DNA of 64,000 bases from Bifidobacteriaceae bacterium (GCA_022651005.1 JALCQD010000003.1:124001-188000); one strand, 5' to 3'. Positions 25,640-33,911 are shown, counted from the stretch's first letter. Notes: generated by a model from the letters alone, not told the origin. Made by a program: numbers and translations.

Positions 25640-25685
25640 GGCGTGCTCCCTTCGCGTAACTGTATATATTGTAGGGTTTTGCGGA

Positions 25686-26387
25686 TTAGCGCCGCTCGCC
25701 CGCGTCCCGTTGCCGCATGAAGGTTCCGAGATCCGAGACGGCGAGATTCTCGTAGTCGTAAATAGAAGTGAACTGAAAACCTGAGTTCTCGGTGCTCTCG
25801 CGCGAGTACCGTGTAACGGCCACGGTGAGCGCGCCGGAACGCGACGCCGATTCCAATCCCGGAAGCGAATCCTCGAAGATGAGTGACCGTGTAGGATTGA
25901 CGCCCACGATTTCCGCTGCCTTCAGATACGGCTCGGGCTCGGGCTTGTGGATGGGGGTGGTTTCGTTACTCACATACCCCACGAATGCTCCTGCGGGAGC
26001 GTTGGCCACGACGTTCTCCGCCATGGTGGCGGGCGATCCGGTGACGAGGACTGACGGTATGCGTGCGGCGGCAAGCGCGGCGAGGAGATCAACGACGCCG
26101 GCGGTCCACGGCAGACGTTCACGCTCACGATCTTCCACGATTCCCACCATGCGCTCGACCATGAGGTCGCCGTCCATATCGACGCCGTGTGCCTGCATGA
26201 TTTTTACGCAATCGGGCAGCGAACATCCTTGCAGAAGGCGGGGTAGATCGTCGCTCCAAGTGGCGCCACTCGCTGTGACCACATCGTGCTCAGCCTCGAG
26301 CCAATACGGGTCGGAGTTGATGAGCGTGCCATCCATATCCCAGAAGACCGCATCGGGAAGGGTAAGTCCGTCACTGCTGCCTGCCAC
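25686..26387 (-). CDS. HAD-superfamily phosphatase (beta-phosphoglucomutase/GPP-like)
   Basis: About 233 residues. Motif I is FWDMDGTL with the nucleophile Asp and the acid/base Asp two residues on; motif II is the Ser/Thr in VLVTGSP; motif III is the Lys in PIHKPEPEPYL; motif IV is FEDSLPGLESA. An alpha-helical cap follows motif I (INSDPYWLEAEHDV), placing it in subfamily IA. The start is uncertain: the GTG at 26387 follows AGGCGG and leaves a promoter gap, while an ATG at 26480 would overlap the divergent MarR control region. A sugar phosphate or similar small phosphate ester is the expected substrate. Confidence 0.88.
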   Translation of the reverse strand: MAGSSDGLTLPDAVFWDMDGTLINSDPYWLEAEHDVVTASGATWSDDLPRLLQGCSLPDCVKIMQAHGVDMDGDLMVERMVGIVEDRERERLPWTAGVVDLLAALAAARIPSVLVTGSPATMAENVVANAPAGAFVGYVSNETTPIHKPEPEPYLKAAEIVGVNPTRSLIFEDSLPGLESASRSGALTVAVTRYSRESTENSGFQFTSIYDYENLAVSDLGTFMRQRDAGERR

Positions 26388-26487
26388 TATTCCGCCTTTC
26401 GCGCGCTGCACTGAGGATGAGTGAGTGCTATTTTGCACTGTGCTTGTGCCGCTGTCACTGTACAGAGTGTGGTGCGACACGCCAATT

Positions 26488-26516
26488 GTTCTATATGCAA
26501 CAGTTGTATATACAAC
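26488..26516 (+). promoter_or_regulatory. Paired 14-bp palindromic operators before the marR-exporter operon
   Basis: GTTGTATATACAAC (26503-26516) is a perfect 14-bp palindrome. GTTCTATATGCAAC (26488-26501) is a ten-of-fourteen match one base upstream. They lie 20-50 bp before the MarR start, as expected for autorepression of the operon. Confidence 0.75.
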
Positions 26517-26536
26517 GTATTAGTGTGGCGCACGCA

Positions 26537-27058
26537 ATGAAAAAACTTAAGGACACACAGCCGGAACAACCGGCCGATATTTTGCGCCCCGGAATTGAGA
26601 TACGCACTCTGCGCAATATGATCAACCGCTATCTCGCAGCCACAAGGCCCGAGGGCGCCGACACCGCAACTGGTGGGAATATACCGATCTTGATGTATCT
26701 GAGCAAGCACAGCGACAAAGAGATCTTTCAATACGACATCGAGAATCGCTTCGGCATCGCGCGGTCCACAGCATCGCGCGTGCTGGGGCTCATGGAGAAA
26801 AAAGGCCTCATCGAGCGTCAAACCGTGGACCGAGACGCACGCCTGCGCCGCATCGTGCTCACCGACAAGGCCGGACCCATCACAGAGGTGCTCAAGCGCA
26901 GCGCCCATGAGATGGAAGGCGTGATGATGAAGGGGATGAGCGACGCGGACAAATCGCAACTGCTCGCCTACTTCACGCTGATGGAGAACAATCTCATCGC
27001 CACGGGAGTGCTGGGAGATTCGTACGGAAAATGCGAGGAAGGGAAGAGAGAAAAATGA
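26537..27058 (+). CDS. MarR-family transcriptional regulator of the ABC exporter
   Basis: A 173-residue winged-helix regulator. The DNA-binding region reads KEIFQYDIENRFGIARSTASRVLGLMEKKGLIERQ, followed by the wing DRDARLRRIVLTDKA, flanked by dimerisation helices. The start MKKLKD is chosen because it begins at the edge of the palindromic operators; longer frames run into the control region. The stop overlaps the start of the first exporter gene by four bases, so the three genes form one operon. It probably represses the exporter and is released by an exported or toxic ligand. Confidence 0.88.
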   Translation: MKKLKDTQPEQPADILRPGIEIRTLRNMINRYLAATRPEGADTATGGNIPILMYLSKHSDKEIFQYDIENRFGIARSTASRVLGLMEKKGLIERQTVDRDARLRRIVLTDKAGPITEVLKRSAHEMEGVMMKGMSDADKSQLLAYFTLMENNLIATGVLGDSYGKCEEGKREK

Positions 27059-28911
27059 CGACTGCCGTTACAACAACCGCGGACGCGGGCAACGCGCCTG
27101 ACGCGACGCCACACGCAAACGCAACCCGCTCTGAGAGCAAACCCAAGGTGCACGTTCTGCGCACTCTGTTCAAGAGTCTGCGAGAGTATAAGAAGCCGAG
27201 TTTGCTGGCCCCGGCCTTCGTGGCCGTGGAGGGCGTGCTCGAAATCGTGATTCCGACGCTCATGGCGTCGCTCATCGACGAAGGCATCTCCGGGAAGTCC
27301 ATGCCCACCGTGTGGCGCTACGGCATCATTCTGCTGTGCTGTGCCATGGTGTCGCTGTTCTTCGGCTTCCTCGCCGGAAAGTTCGCAGCCATCGGTTCTG
27401 CCGGCTTCGCCAAGAACCTGCGTCACGATCTCTTCGACAAGGTGCAGAGCTTCAGCTTCACCAACATCGACCATTTCTCGACCGGTTCGATCATCACCCG
27501 CCTCACCACCGACGTCACCAACCTGCAGAACGCCTATCAGATGATTATCCGCATGGGCATGCGCGCGCCAGTGATGGCGGTTGTGGCCTGGATCTTCTCC
27601 TACCGCATCAGTCCCTCCATCTCCTTCGTGTTCCTCGGCGCCATCCCCGTGCTGGGCGTGGGCCTGTGCGTGCTGGCGGCCATGGTGCACCCCATCTTCG
27701 AGCGCGTGTTCCACACCTACGACGAGCTCAATAACGTGGTGGACGAGAACCTGCAGGGCATCCGCGTGGTGAAGTCCTACAACCGCGAGGAGTTCGAAGA
27801 CACCAAGTTCTCCCGCATCTCCGCGAGGATCTACAGGGACTTCGTGAAGGCGGAGAAGGTCATGAGCTTCAACATGCCGCTCATGCAGCTGTGCATGTAC
27901 GTCTCCATGATCGTGATCGCGTGGCTGGGAGCCCAGCAGATCATCGCTTCGGGTAACAGCGCCGCCAACGGCCTCACCACCGGTGACCTCACCGCTCTGG
28001 TGACATACGCCATGCAGATCCTCATGAGCATGATGATGCTGTCCATGATCTTCATCATGGTCATCATCTCGCGTGCCTCTGCAGACCGTATCTGCCAGGT
28101 CATGATCGAGCAGTCCACCGTTACCAACGACGACGCGCCCGTCACGACCGTCGCCGACGGCTCCATCGACTTTGACCACGTGAGCTTCCGTTATTCGGAC
28201 ACCTCCGAAAAGCCCGTGCTCTCCGACATCGACCTGCACTTCACCTCCGGCCAGACCATCGGCATCGTGGGTGGAACGGGCTCGTCCAAGTCCTCGCTCG
28301 TGCAGCTCATTCCACGCCTCTACGACGTTTCCGGAGGAGACCTCAAGGTGGGTGGCGTCAACGTGCGCGACTATGACCTCGTGACGCTGCGCGACCAAGT
28401 GGCCGTGGTGCTGCAGAAGAATCTGCTGTTCAGCGGAACCATCAAGGAGAATCTGCGCTGGGGCAACCCCGACGCCACTGACGAGCAGCTCATCCACGCT
28501 GCCAAGCTCGCACAGGCCGACGAGTTCGTCAGCGAATTCCCCAAGGGCTACGACACCTACATCGAGCAGGGCGGCACCAACGTCTCCGGCGGCCAGCGTC
28601 AGCGTCTGTGCATCGCCCGCGCGCTGCTGAAGAGCCCGAAGATCCTGATTCTGGACGATTCCACGAGCGCCGTCGACACCAAGACCGACCAGCTCATCCG
28701 CGGCGCCTTCCGCACCGAGATCCCAGACACCACGAAGATCATCATCGCCCAGCGCGTGGCCTCGGTCCAAGACGCGGACACCATCCTCGTGATGGACGAA
28801 GGACGCGTCATCGACCAGGGCAGCCACGACGAGCTGTTGAAGACCTGCGAGGAATACCGCGAGATCTTCGAATCGCAAACCCAGCAAGGGCAGAAGGAGG
28901 ACGCACGATGA
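27055..28911 (+). CDS. ABC exporter half-transporter with degenerate ATP site
   Basis: A 618-residue TMD-NBD fusion with six membrane helices. The nucleotide domain has Walker A GGTGSSKSS (Ser in place of the usual second Gly), signature VSGGQRQR, and Walker B ILILDDSTSAVD with Asp instead of the catalytic Glu. The switch position reads IIAQRVAS, with Gln for His. These are the marks of the non-catalytic half of a heterodimeric exporter, as in TM287/288 or BmrCD. Its canonical signature would complete the active site of the partner encoded next. It is translationally coupled to MarR upstream and to the partner downstream (ATGA overlaps). Drug or lipid export is likely; the substrate is unknown. 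Confidence 0.92.
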   Translation: MTTAVTTTADAGNAPDATPHANATRSESKPKVHVLRTLFKSLREYKKPSLLAPAFVAVEGVLEIVIPTLMASLIDEGISGKSMPTVWRYGIILLCCAMVSLFFGFLAGKFAAIGSAGFAKNLRHDLFDKVQSFSFTNIDHFSTGSIITRLTTDVTNLQNAYQMIIRMGMRAPVMAVVAWIFSYRISPSISFVFLGAIPVLGVGLCVLAAMVHPIFERVFHTYDELNNVVDENLQGIRVVKSYNREEFEDTKFSRISARIYRDFVKAEKVMSFNMPLMQLCMYVSMIVIAWLGAQQIIASGNSAANGLTTGDLTALVTYAMQILMSMMMLSMIFIMVIISRASADRICQVMIEQSTVTNDDAPVTTVADGSIDFDHVSFRYSDTSEKPVLSDIDLHFTSGQTIGIVGGTGSSKSSLVQLIPRLYDVSGGDLKVGGVNVRDYDLVTLRDQVAVVLQKNLLFSGTIKENLRWGNPDATDEQLIHAAKLAQADEFVSEFPKGYDTYIEQGGTNVSGGQRQRLCIARALLKSPKILILDDSTSAVDTKTDQLIRGAFRTEIPDTTKIIIAQRVASVQDADTILVMDEGRVIDQGSHDELLKTCEEYREIFESQTQQGQKEDAR

Positions 28912-31067
28912 GCATTGTGTCACCTGCAAAAGCAGAAGCCGCAAAATCGGCGAGCGCAGCAAACGCGAAGAACGCCAAGCGCAAGCGCCAACAAAAACCA
29001 CGCCTCCAACGCCCGGCTCCGGGCACCACGAAGCGCCTCTTCGGCTACATCTTCCATTACAAGTGGAAGGTGACGGTCGTCATCATCGCCATCCTGGTGT
29101 CCGCGGCGGCGCAGGCGGGTTCCGCGCTCTTCCTGCAGCGTCTCATCGACACCTACATCCTGCCGCTCGTCGGCAGCTCGCACCAGGACTGGGGTCCGCT
29201 CATTGAGGCCCTCGTTCTCATGGGCTGCCTCTACGCGGTGGGAACGCTGAGCACCTGGCTCTACAACTGGATTCTGGTGAGCATCGAGCAGGGAACGCTT
29301 AAGACCATCCGTGACGAGATGTTTGCGCATCAGCAGAAGCTCGCTATTCGCTACTTCGATACGCACGAGCACGGCGATATCATGAGCCGCTACACCAACG
29401 ATACGGATACGCTGCGCCAGGCCATCAGCCAGTCCTTCCCGCAGATGTTCTCGTCGATCGTCACTTCGCTCGCGGCCTTGGTGTCCATGGCCTGGCTGTC
29501 GGTGCCCTTCACCGGCTTCGTGCTGGTGTTCACGGTGCTGCTCATTTGGGTGATTCGCTACCTCGTGGGCCACTCGGGCGCTTACTTCATGAAGCAGCAG
29601 AGCTACCTGGGCGACGTCAACGCGTTCGTCGAGGAGTCGGTCAACGGCCAGAAGGTCATCAAGGTGTTCAACCATGAGCCACAGACCGCCGAAATCTTCA
29701 ACGAGAAGAACGACCAGCTGTTCGAGGCCGCCGCACTGGCAAATACCTACGGCAACGTCACCATGCCCGTTGTGGGCAACATGGGCTACATCCTCTACGT
29801 GCTGCTGGCAATCGTCGGCGGCATCGCGGGACTCTCCGGCTGGGGCAACTTCGGGCTGGCGGGCGCGGGAACTCTCACGTTGGGAACGCTGATCTCGCTG
29901 CTGACGCTGTCGCGATCTTTCATCAACCCGATCGGCCAGGTCTCCATGCAGTTCAACATGGTGATGATGGCGCTTGCGGGTGCCTCGCGCATCTTCACGC
30001 TGCTCGACGAGCCGGCCGAAACCGATGGCGGCACCGTGACGCTAGTGCGCGTGCGCGTGGATCGCAAGGGTCCGGATTCGGGTATCGCGGGAGCCGGCGC
30101 CGTCGGCTCAGCGCCTTCGGGCAAGGGCGGTGCGACGGGCACGAGCGCGTCGGCTTCCGTCACCCTCACCGAGACGTCGGAGCTGACGGGGCACTGGGCC
30201 TGGAAGCGCCTCGAGGGCGACGATGGCAGGCAATCGCTTGCCGCGGCCGACAAGCTCAGCCCCTCGGCCGCCGAGGTGGCACACAAGGCGCATGAGTCAG
30301 CGGTCACCTCTGCGGACGGACGTCTCACGCTGCTGCGCGGCGACGTGCGCTTCACGGACGTGACCTTCGGTTACAACCCGGACAAGCCTGTGCTGCACGA
30401 CATCACGTGGTTCGCAAAGCCTGGCCAGAAGATCGCGCTCGTGGGCGCGACCGGCGCAGGCAAGACCACGGTGACCAACCTCATCAACCGCTTCTACGAC
30501 ATCCAGCAGGGCCAGATTCTCTATGACGGCATCGACGTGAGTCACATCCGCAAGCCTGACTTGCGCCGCTCGCTCGGCATCGTGCTGCAGGACGTGAACC
30601 TGTTCACGGGAACTGTGCTCGATAACATCCGCTACGGCAAGCTGGACGCCACCGACGAGGAGTGCATCGAGGCCGCGAAGCTCACCAACGCCGACGGGTT
30701 CATCCGCATGCTGCCACAGGGCTACCAGACGGTGCTCGAGGGCGACGGCAGCGGCCTGTCCCAAGGTCAGCGCCAGCTGATCTCGATCGCGCGCGCCGCG
30801 GTTGCCGACCCGCCCGCCATGATCCTCGACGAGGCGACCTCGTCCATCGATACCCGCACCGAGGCCGTGGTGCAGGAGGGCATGGACGCGCTCATGAAGG
30901 GTCGCACGGTGTTCGTCATCGCGCACAGGCTCTCCACCGTGCGCAACTCCGACGTCATCATGGTGCTGGATCACGGACGCATTATCGAGCGCGGCTCGCA
31001 CGACGATCTCATCGCACAGCATGGCGAGTATTACCAGCTGTACACGGGATCGCTGGAGCTGGAGTAA
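28908..31067 (+). CDS. ABC exporter half-transporter with catalytic ATP site
   Basis: A 719-residue TMD-NBD fusion. A Lys/Ala-rich N-terminus precedes six membrane helices. The nucleotide domain is canonical: Walker A GATGAGKTT, Walker B AMILDEATSSID with the catalytic Glu, and H-loop VIAHRLST. Its signature is LSQGQRQL, which deviates at the third position. Together with the partner's altered Walker motifs this gives exactly one catalytic and one degenerate site in the heterodimer. A roughly 110-residue Gly/Ala/Ser/Thr-rich insertion (about 370-475) between membrane and nucleotide domains is unusual for the family. AGAAGGAGG precedes the ATG, which overlaps the partner's stop. Confidence 0.92.
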   Translation: MSIVSPAKAEAAKSASAANAKNAKRKRQQKPRLQRPAPGTTKRLFGYIFHYKWKVTVVIIAILVSAAAQAGSALFLQRLIDTYILPLVGSSHQDWGPLIEALVLMGCLYAVGTLSTWLYNWILVSIEQGTLKTIRDEMFAHQQKLAIRYFDTHEHGDIMSRYTNDTDTLRQAISQSFPQMFSSIVTSLAALVSMAWLSVPFTGFVLVFTVLLIWVIRYLVGHSGAYFMKQQSYLGDVNAFVEESVNGQKVIKVFNHEPQTAEIFNEKNDQLFEAAALANTYGNVTMPVVGNMGYILYVLLAIVGGIAGLSGWGNFGLAGAGTLTLGTLISLLTLSRSFINPIGQVSMQFNMVMMALAGASRIFTLLDEPAETDGGTVTLVRVRVDRKGPDSGIAGAGAVGSAPSGKGGATGTSASASVTLTETSELTGHWAWKRLEGDDGRQSLAAADKLSPSAAEVAHKAHESAVTSADGRLTLLRGDVRFTDVTFGYNPDKPVLHDITWFAKPGQKIALVGATGAGKTTVTNLINRFYDIQQGQILYDGIDVSHIRKPDLRRSLGIVLQDVNLFTGTVLDNIRYGKLDATDEECIEAAKLTNADGFIRMLPQGYQTVLEGDGSGLSQGQRQLISIARAAVADPPAMILDEATSSIDTRTEAVVQEGMDALMKGRTVFVIAHRLSTVRNSDVIMVLDHGRIIERGSHDDLIAQHGEYYQLYTGSLELE

Positions 31068-31092
31068 AGGAGGCTGAGAGCTTCCTAGATAC

Positions 31093-31138
31093 AAAAATGT
31101 CGCGCGTTCTCATATTTGAGAGCGTGCGACATTTTTAC
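31093..31138 (+). terminator. Rho-independent terminator of the exporter operon
   Basis: Long stem AAAAATGTCGCGCGTTCTC / GAGAGCGTGCGACATTTTT with one or two mismatches, ending in TTTTT, 26 bases after the stop codon. Confidence 0.9.
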
Positions 31139-31183
31139 GTTTTCATGTGCCATCTCTGTCATTCCCATCGAATTCAGTTGAGT

Positions 31184-31243
31184 GAGATATGACCTATATT
31201 GATTGAGTCTGACTTATATTAATGAGATCTAACCCACGTTAAT
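31184..31243 (+). repeat. Three ~20-bp direct repeats upstream of the Fic gene
   Basis: Three imperfect copies follow each other without gaps: 31184-31204, 31205-31223 and 31224-31243. Each begins with GAG and ends with TTRATT or GTTAAT, with a middle like GACYTATATT. They end about 20 bp before the Shine-Dalgarno sequence of the Fic gene, so they may be iterated operator sites. The stretch is AT-rich compared with its surroundings. Confidence 0.6.
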
Positions 31244-31273
31244 GAATCGAAGCCCAGGAACGGAGGAGCTACA

Positions 31274-32008
31274 TTGTCACAGCACGACATGAACCATCTA
31301 CCAGCCGCTCTGAGCACAAGGCAACTCACCGAGCTGCTCTACTCCATGGGTCACACTTTCGATAATCTCTCCTCCACTCGGCTCGCCACGGAGGAATTTC
31401 TACGAACAGGAAATCCGGAGGTTCTGGGATCGAAACAAGATCTCAATCTTCTTGAGGATCTGCAAGAGGCCTCCTCTTTTGCGTTGCACTACGACTACAC
31501 CTCGAAACCGTTCGATCTCAGCTATCTCTGCGCTATCAATGCACACCTCAAGCGGACCGCAGCAATCGATCCGGGAGTCTTACGAACCTCCGAGAATATT
31601 GGAGTACATACTCGCGAAGGGTTCTATATTCCTCCAGTGCCGCACCCGTCGACCCTCTCTGAATATTTCACCACTTCCCTCTCGAGTGCATACGCGAACT
31701 CATTTCTTGCCGCCAGCACGCTCTTCGCACAGCTTGCAAAAGCACAGCCATTTGGCGACGGCAACAAGCGGAGCGCACTTTTGGCTGCGAATGGGTTGCT
31801 GATGCGCACAAGAAATAGCGATGGCAATAACGATAATGGCCATAGCCGCTCAGATACTGTGATCCTCGCTGTTCCTACGACAGACCCGGAGATGAGCACG
31901 TTCAACGACCAGCTCGCCGCATGGTATCTGCATGACGATTCGACTGTTTTCGGATGGTTAGCACAGTGGAACGAGCGACAGCAGCGCACGGGGGGAGTTG
32001 AACCCTAA
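31274..32008 (+). CDS. Fic-domain protein with Gln in place of the catalytic His
   Basis: A 244-residue protein. The start is a TTG placed eight bases after GGAGG; the next ATG would be too far from this site. The Fic core reads FAQLAKAQPFGDGNKRSALLAANGLL, matching HPFxDGNxR except that the first residue of the motif is Gln. Fic proteins use that His as the base for AMPylation, so activity may be altered or lost. A helix before the core (SSTRLATEEFL) is where class II Fic proteins carry an inhibitory S/TxxxE motif; the fit is partial. Three direct repeats precede the gene. Its last five codons (GGVEP) lie inside the left att copy of the integrative element, so insertion rewrote the C-terminus. 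Confidence 0.85.
   Translation: MSQHDMNHLPAALSTRQLTELLYSMGHTFDNLSSTRLATEEFLRTGNPEVLGSKQDLNLLEDLQEASSFALHYDYTSKPFDLSYLCAINAHLKRTAAIDPGVLRTSENIGVHTREGFYIPPVPHPSTLSEYFTTSLSSAYANSFLAASTLFAQLAKAQPFGDGNKRSALLAANGLLMRTRNSDGNNDNGHSRSDTVILAVPTTDPEMSTFNDQLAAWYLHDDSTVFGWLAQWNERQQRTGGVEP
31984..32005 (+). other. Left attachment site (att copy)
   Basis: 22-bp copy of the tRNA-Leu 3' end matching 35875-35896 at 21 of 22 positions, with the 17-bp core CGGGGGGAGTTGAACCC identical. It overlaps the last codons of the Fic gene, whose stop codon is the first triplet after the core. Confidence 0.85.
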
Positions 32009-32314
32009 AACGGCCCTAAGTGGCACTAGGGCTATATCTCGTAAGGCATTGCAAATACTGGTTTTCGATGTATTTAGATTCGACTCGATTTAACTCATTT
32101 TTGAAGTTTCGCGCTCAAAAAGCGCTCAAAAATCACCTTGTAGAGAGATTAGCTTCTGTGCCATTTCCTCTCGATTTTACGGATCGTCTCGGGCCTTGGC
32201 TCTCCTTGTAACAATTTCAGATCTGCGGCTGCGCCGAAGCGTCGTTCCGGTTGCTGCCCGAACTTTCGACCATAAAACTCAATGTACGAGTATTCGATCA
32301 TTATGATTCTTCAT
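32009..32314. other. AT-rich left end of the element
   Basis: No convincing gene lies in this 306-bp stretch; the one open frame (32020-32211) has no ribosome site and a random-looking composition. It contains the paired arm-type repeats at 32111-32131 and must hold the promoter of the repressor-like gene at 32315. Confidence 0.5.
32111..32131 (+). repeat. Paired arm-type integrase repeats, left end
   Basis: GCGCTCAAAA occurs at 32111-32120 and 32122-32131, an 11-bp period, about 105 bp inside the left att core. The same pair in the same orientation is found at the other end of the element. Confidence 0.7.
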
Positions 32315-32725
32315 ATGGCAGTAAAAGGAAGAGTGTGGAGCGAATTCGATATCGCCGCGATGCAGATTTTCAGCGCACCGAGAGAAGACAAAGCACTCTC
32401 ATACCGCCGACTCGGCGAAATGACAGGCATGAACCACACCCGAATAGTCGACATGGAGAGAAACAGGAACGGAACGCCAACCCTGACCGAATTCCTCACC
32501 CTCTGCGAGGTGTTCGATCTCAAAGCGCCGGGCATCTTAGAACAAGTGCTTCAAAAGGCCGACGACCTCAAAAAGACGGCCGTCGCAAAACCGCGTGCAC
32601 AAGACGAGTCCGACGCCGAGGATACGATCAAAAGCTTTTCAAAGACCGATGAATTCCATCCCGGATTGACGGCGGACATTGAAAAGAGCGAGCGACTGGA
32701 AGCACGAGGCGGCGATGGACGCTGA
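32315..32725 (+). CDS. Helix-turn-helix (XRE-like) regulator of the element
   Basis: About 136 residues. An N-terminal Cro/cI-type domain is visible: WSEFDIAAMQIFSAPREDKALSYRRLGEMTGMNHTRIVDMERN, then GTPTLTEFLTLCEVFDL, in which TGMNHTRIVDME is the recognition-helix region. The C-terminal half is charged, Lys/Asp/Glu-rich and probably disordered. No clear ribosome binding site precedes MAVKGR or the alternative ATG 11 codons upstream, so the start is uncertain and the mRNA may be leaderless. It lies nearest the left att site and probably acts as the maintenance repressor of the element. Confidence 0.75.
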   Translation: MAVKGRVWSEFDIAAMQIFSAPREDKALSYRRLGEMTGMNHTRIVDMERNRNGTPTLTEFLTLCEVFDLKAPGILEQVLQKADDLKKTAVAKPRAQDESDAEDTIKSFSKTDEFHPGLTADIEKSERLEARGGDGR

Positions 32726-32870
32726 ATGGTCTCACCTCGGCTACGAGATGCTCCTCGAACTGGCGGAACGAAGAGGGCTACGCGTATCAGATCACGTGCG
32801 ATCTCGATGTTACTGTGCAATGCGTTCGAGATTTTCAACGATATTTAGCAGAGCTGGCAGAGAACGATGA
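32715..32870 (+). pseudogene. Short, probably truncated ORF downstream of the repressor
   Basis: A 51-residue ORF beginning with MDAEWSHLGYEMLLELAERRGLRV, which overlaps the repressor stop codon as phage repressor-ImmA/IrrE pairs often do. The N-terminal helix resembles the start of ImmA-like metallopeptidases, but there is no HExxH motif and the frame closes quickly. A different frame continues with EGYAYQITCDLDVTVQCVRDFQ to a stop near 32890, so this region may be a frameshifted remnant. Identity is tentative. Confidence 0.35.
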
Positions 32871-32943
32871 CTTAAGAATTAGCGCATAGTAGCTGACCGA
32901 AGATTTATTGCTCGACGGAGAGCACACAGAACAGGAGAAGCAA

Positions 32944-33873
32944 ATGCTATCAAAGAAAATATCAGTGCTTGTATCGGCTGTCGCGATGCTGTTGCTGGCA
33001 GGTTGCGGAAGCACGGGAGCTGCGACGCAGCATGCTCCGCAAAAGACAATGACGATAAGCGAGGCGGCCGACTACTACACAAAGACGATCACCCCAGACA
33101 ATGAGGCAGTGGATAAGTACAACGACGCGATTGCTTCGGGAGACATCCCAACCATCACCAAGGAGGCGGGCAACGTGGCAAAGTCAAACAAGGCGACCGC
33201 CAAACGGCTGAAAGTCAAGGTCTGGCCTAAAGATGCGCGGAAATACGTTGACGCAATTGCTGAAGACCTTGATGCGTCAGCGAAGCTATATGAGAAGACT
33301 GAATCGGCAGCGACCCTCAATGACATTCAAGAGATCTGGGGCGGCTACGTCGACAATGGTGCAGCGGCCTCGCTCAGAAAAATTCTCGGGCTCAAATCCG
33401 CCGAAATGGAAAGTGCGGCACATGTAGGAGACACGCAGACCGATGGTAAATTGCGAATGAAGATCAACAGCGCGGAAAAGAAGTCAAGCATCCTTTACGA
33501 CACTTGCGGTGATGGGTGTTCCAACAAGGAGTACGCGGCCAAAGGGGCCGGGCAAGGCAAGAAATACTTCGTCGTAAACGCCACCATAACGAACAACAGC
33601 AATGACTCCATCGATCTCACATGCGACCTGCCCCTCGCCATAAAAGCAATCAATGACCAGAACCAAAACTTTGATCCGATTCAAGACCTTTATCAAGTGA
33701 AGGGGAACCCTGAATGCAACGCTGGCCTTCAGCCTGGTCAGTCCGCAAGTGTTGAATACCCATTCGAAGTAAGTACGTCGGATAAAATAACGGCACTTTC
33801 ATGGCAGGACACCACATACATGGAGCAGGGAGGGGGTGAGCCTCCATTGGCATATTTCGATTTGACAGAGTAA
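32944..33873 (+). CDS. Surface lipoprotein with C-terminal DUF4352-like domain
   Basis: A 309-residue lipoprotein carried by the element. The start MLSKKIS is set by AGGAGAAG. The signal peptide ends in the lipobox LLLAGC, giving Cys20 or so as the lipidated residue. A helical, Lys/Ala/Asp-rich region (about 35-165) follows, then a beta-rich domain with YFVVNATITNNSNDSIDL and LQPGQSASVEYPFEV, which is the pattern of DUF4352/Ig-like accessory domains. Several Cys in the second half (DTCGDGCSN, NPECNAG) could form disulfides outside the cell. It is the main cargo gene. Prophage lipoproteins of this build can block superinfection; that role is a hypothesis here. Confidence 0.8.
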   Translation: MLSKKISVLVSAVAMLLLAGCGSTGAATQHAPQKTMTISEAADYYTKTITPDNEAVDKYNDAIASGDIPTITKEAGNVAKSNKATAKRLKVKVWPKDARKYVDAIAEDLDASAKLYEKTESAATLNDIQEIWGGYVDNGAAASLRKILGLKSAEMESAAHVGDTQTDGKLRMKINSAEKKSSILYDTCGDGCSNKEYAAKGAGQGKKYFVVNATITNNSNDSIDLTCDLPLAIKAINDQNQNFDPIQDLYQVKGNPECNAGLQPGQSASVEYPFEVSTSDKITALSWQDTTYMEQGGGEPPLAYFDLTE

Positions 33874-33879
33874 GAAAAT

Positions 33880-33911
33880 GGCTCCGCGGATACGCCAATA
33901 TTCGCGGAGCC
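33880..33911. terminator. Bidirectional-type hairpin between convergent genes
   Basis: Nine-bp perfect stem GGCTCCGCG / CGCGGAGCC six bases after the lipoprotein stop, between it and the convergent gene at 34002. The T-run is weak on both sides. Confidence 0.6.

Noticed and set aside
28608-28907. Longer N-terminus for the second exporter gene
   Set aside because: The upstream extension is an Arg/His/Pro-rich out-of-frame reading of the first exporter gene. The ATG at 28908 has a perfect ribosome site and an ATGA overlap.
26968-29001. Minus-strand ORF of 677 codons across the ABC exporter gene
   Set aside because: It is the antisense shadow of a GC-rich gene: Val/His/Asp/Gly-rich and without any domain, while the plus strand has all ABC motifs.
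32020-32211. 63-codon ORF after the left att site
   Set aside because: No ribosome site, non-protein-like composition, and it runs across the integrase arm repeats.
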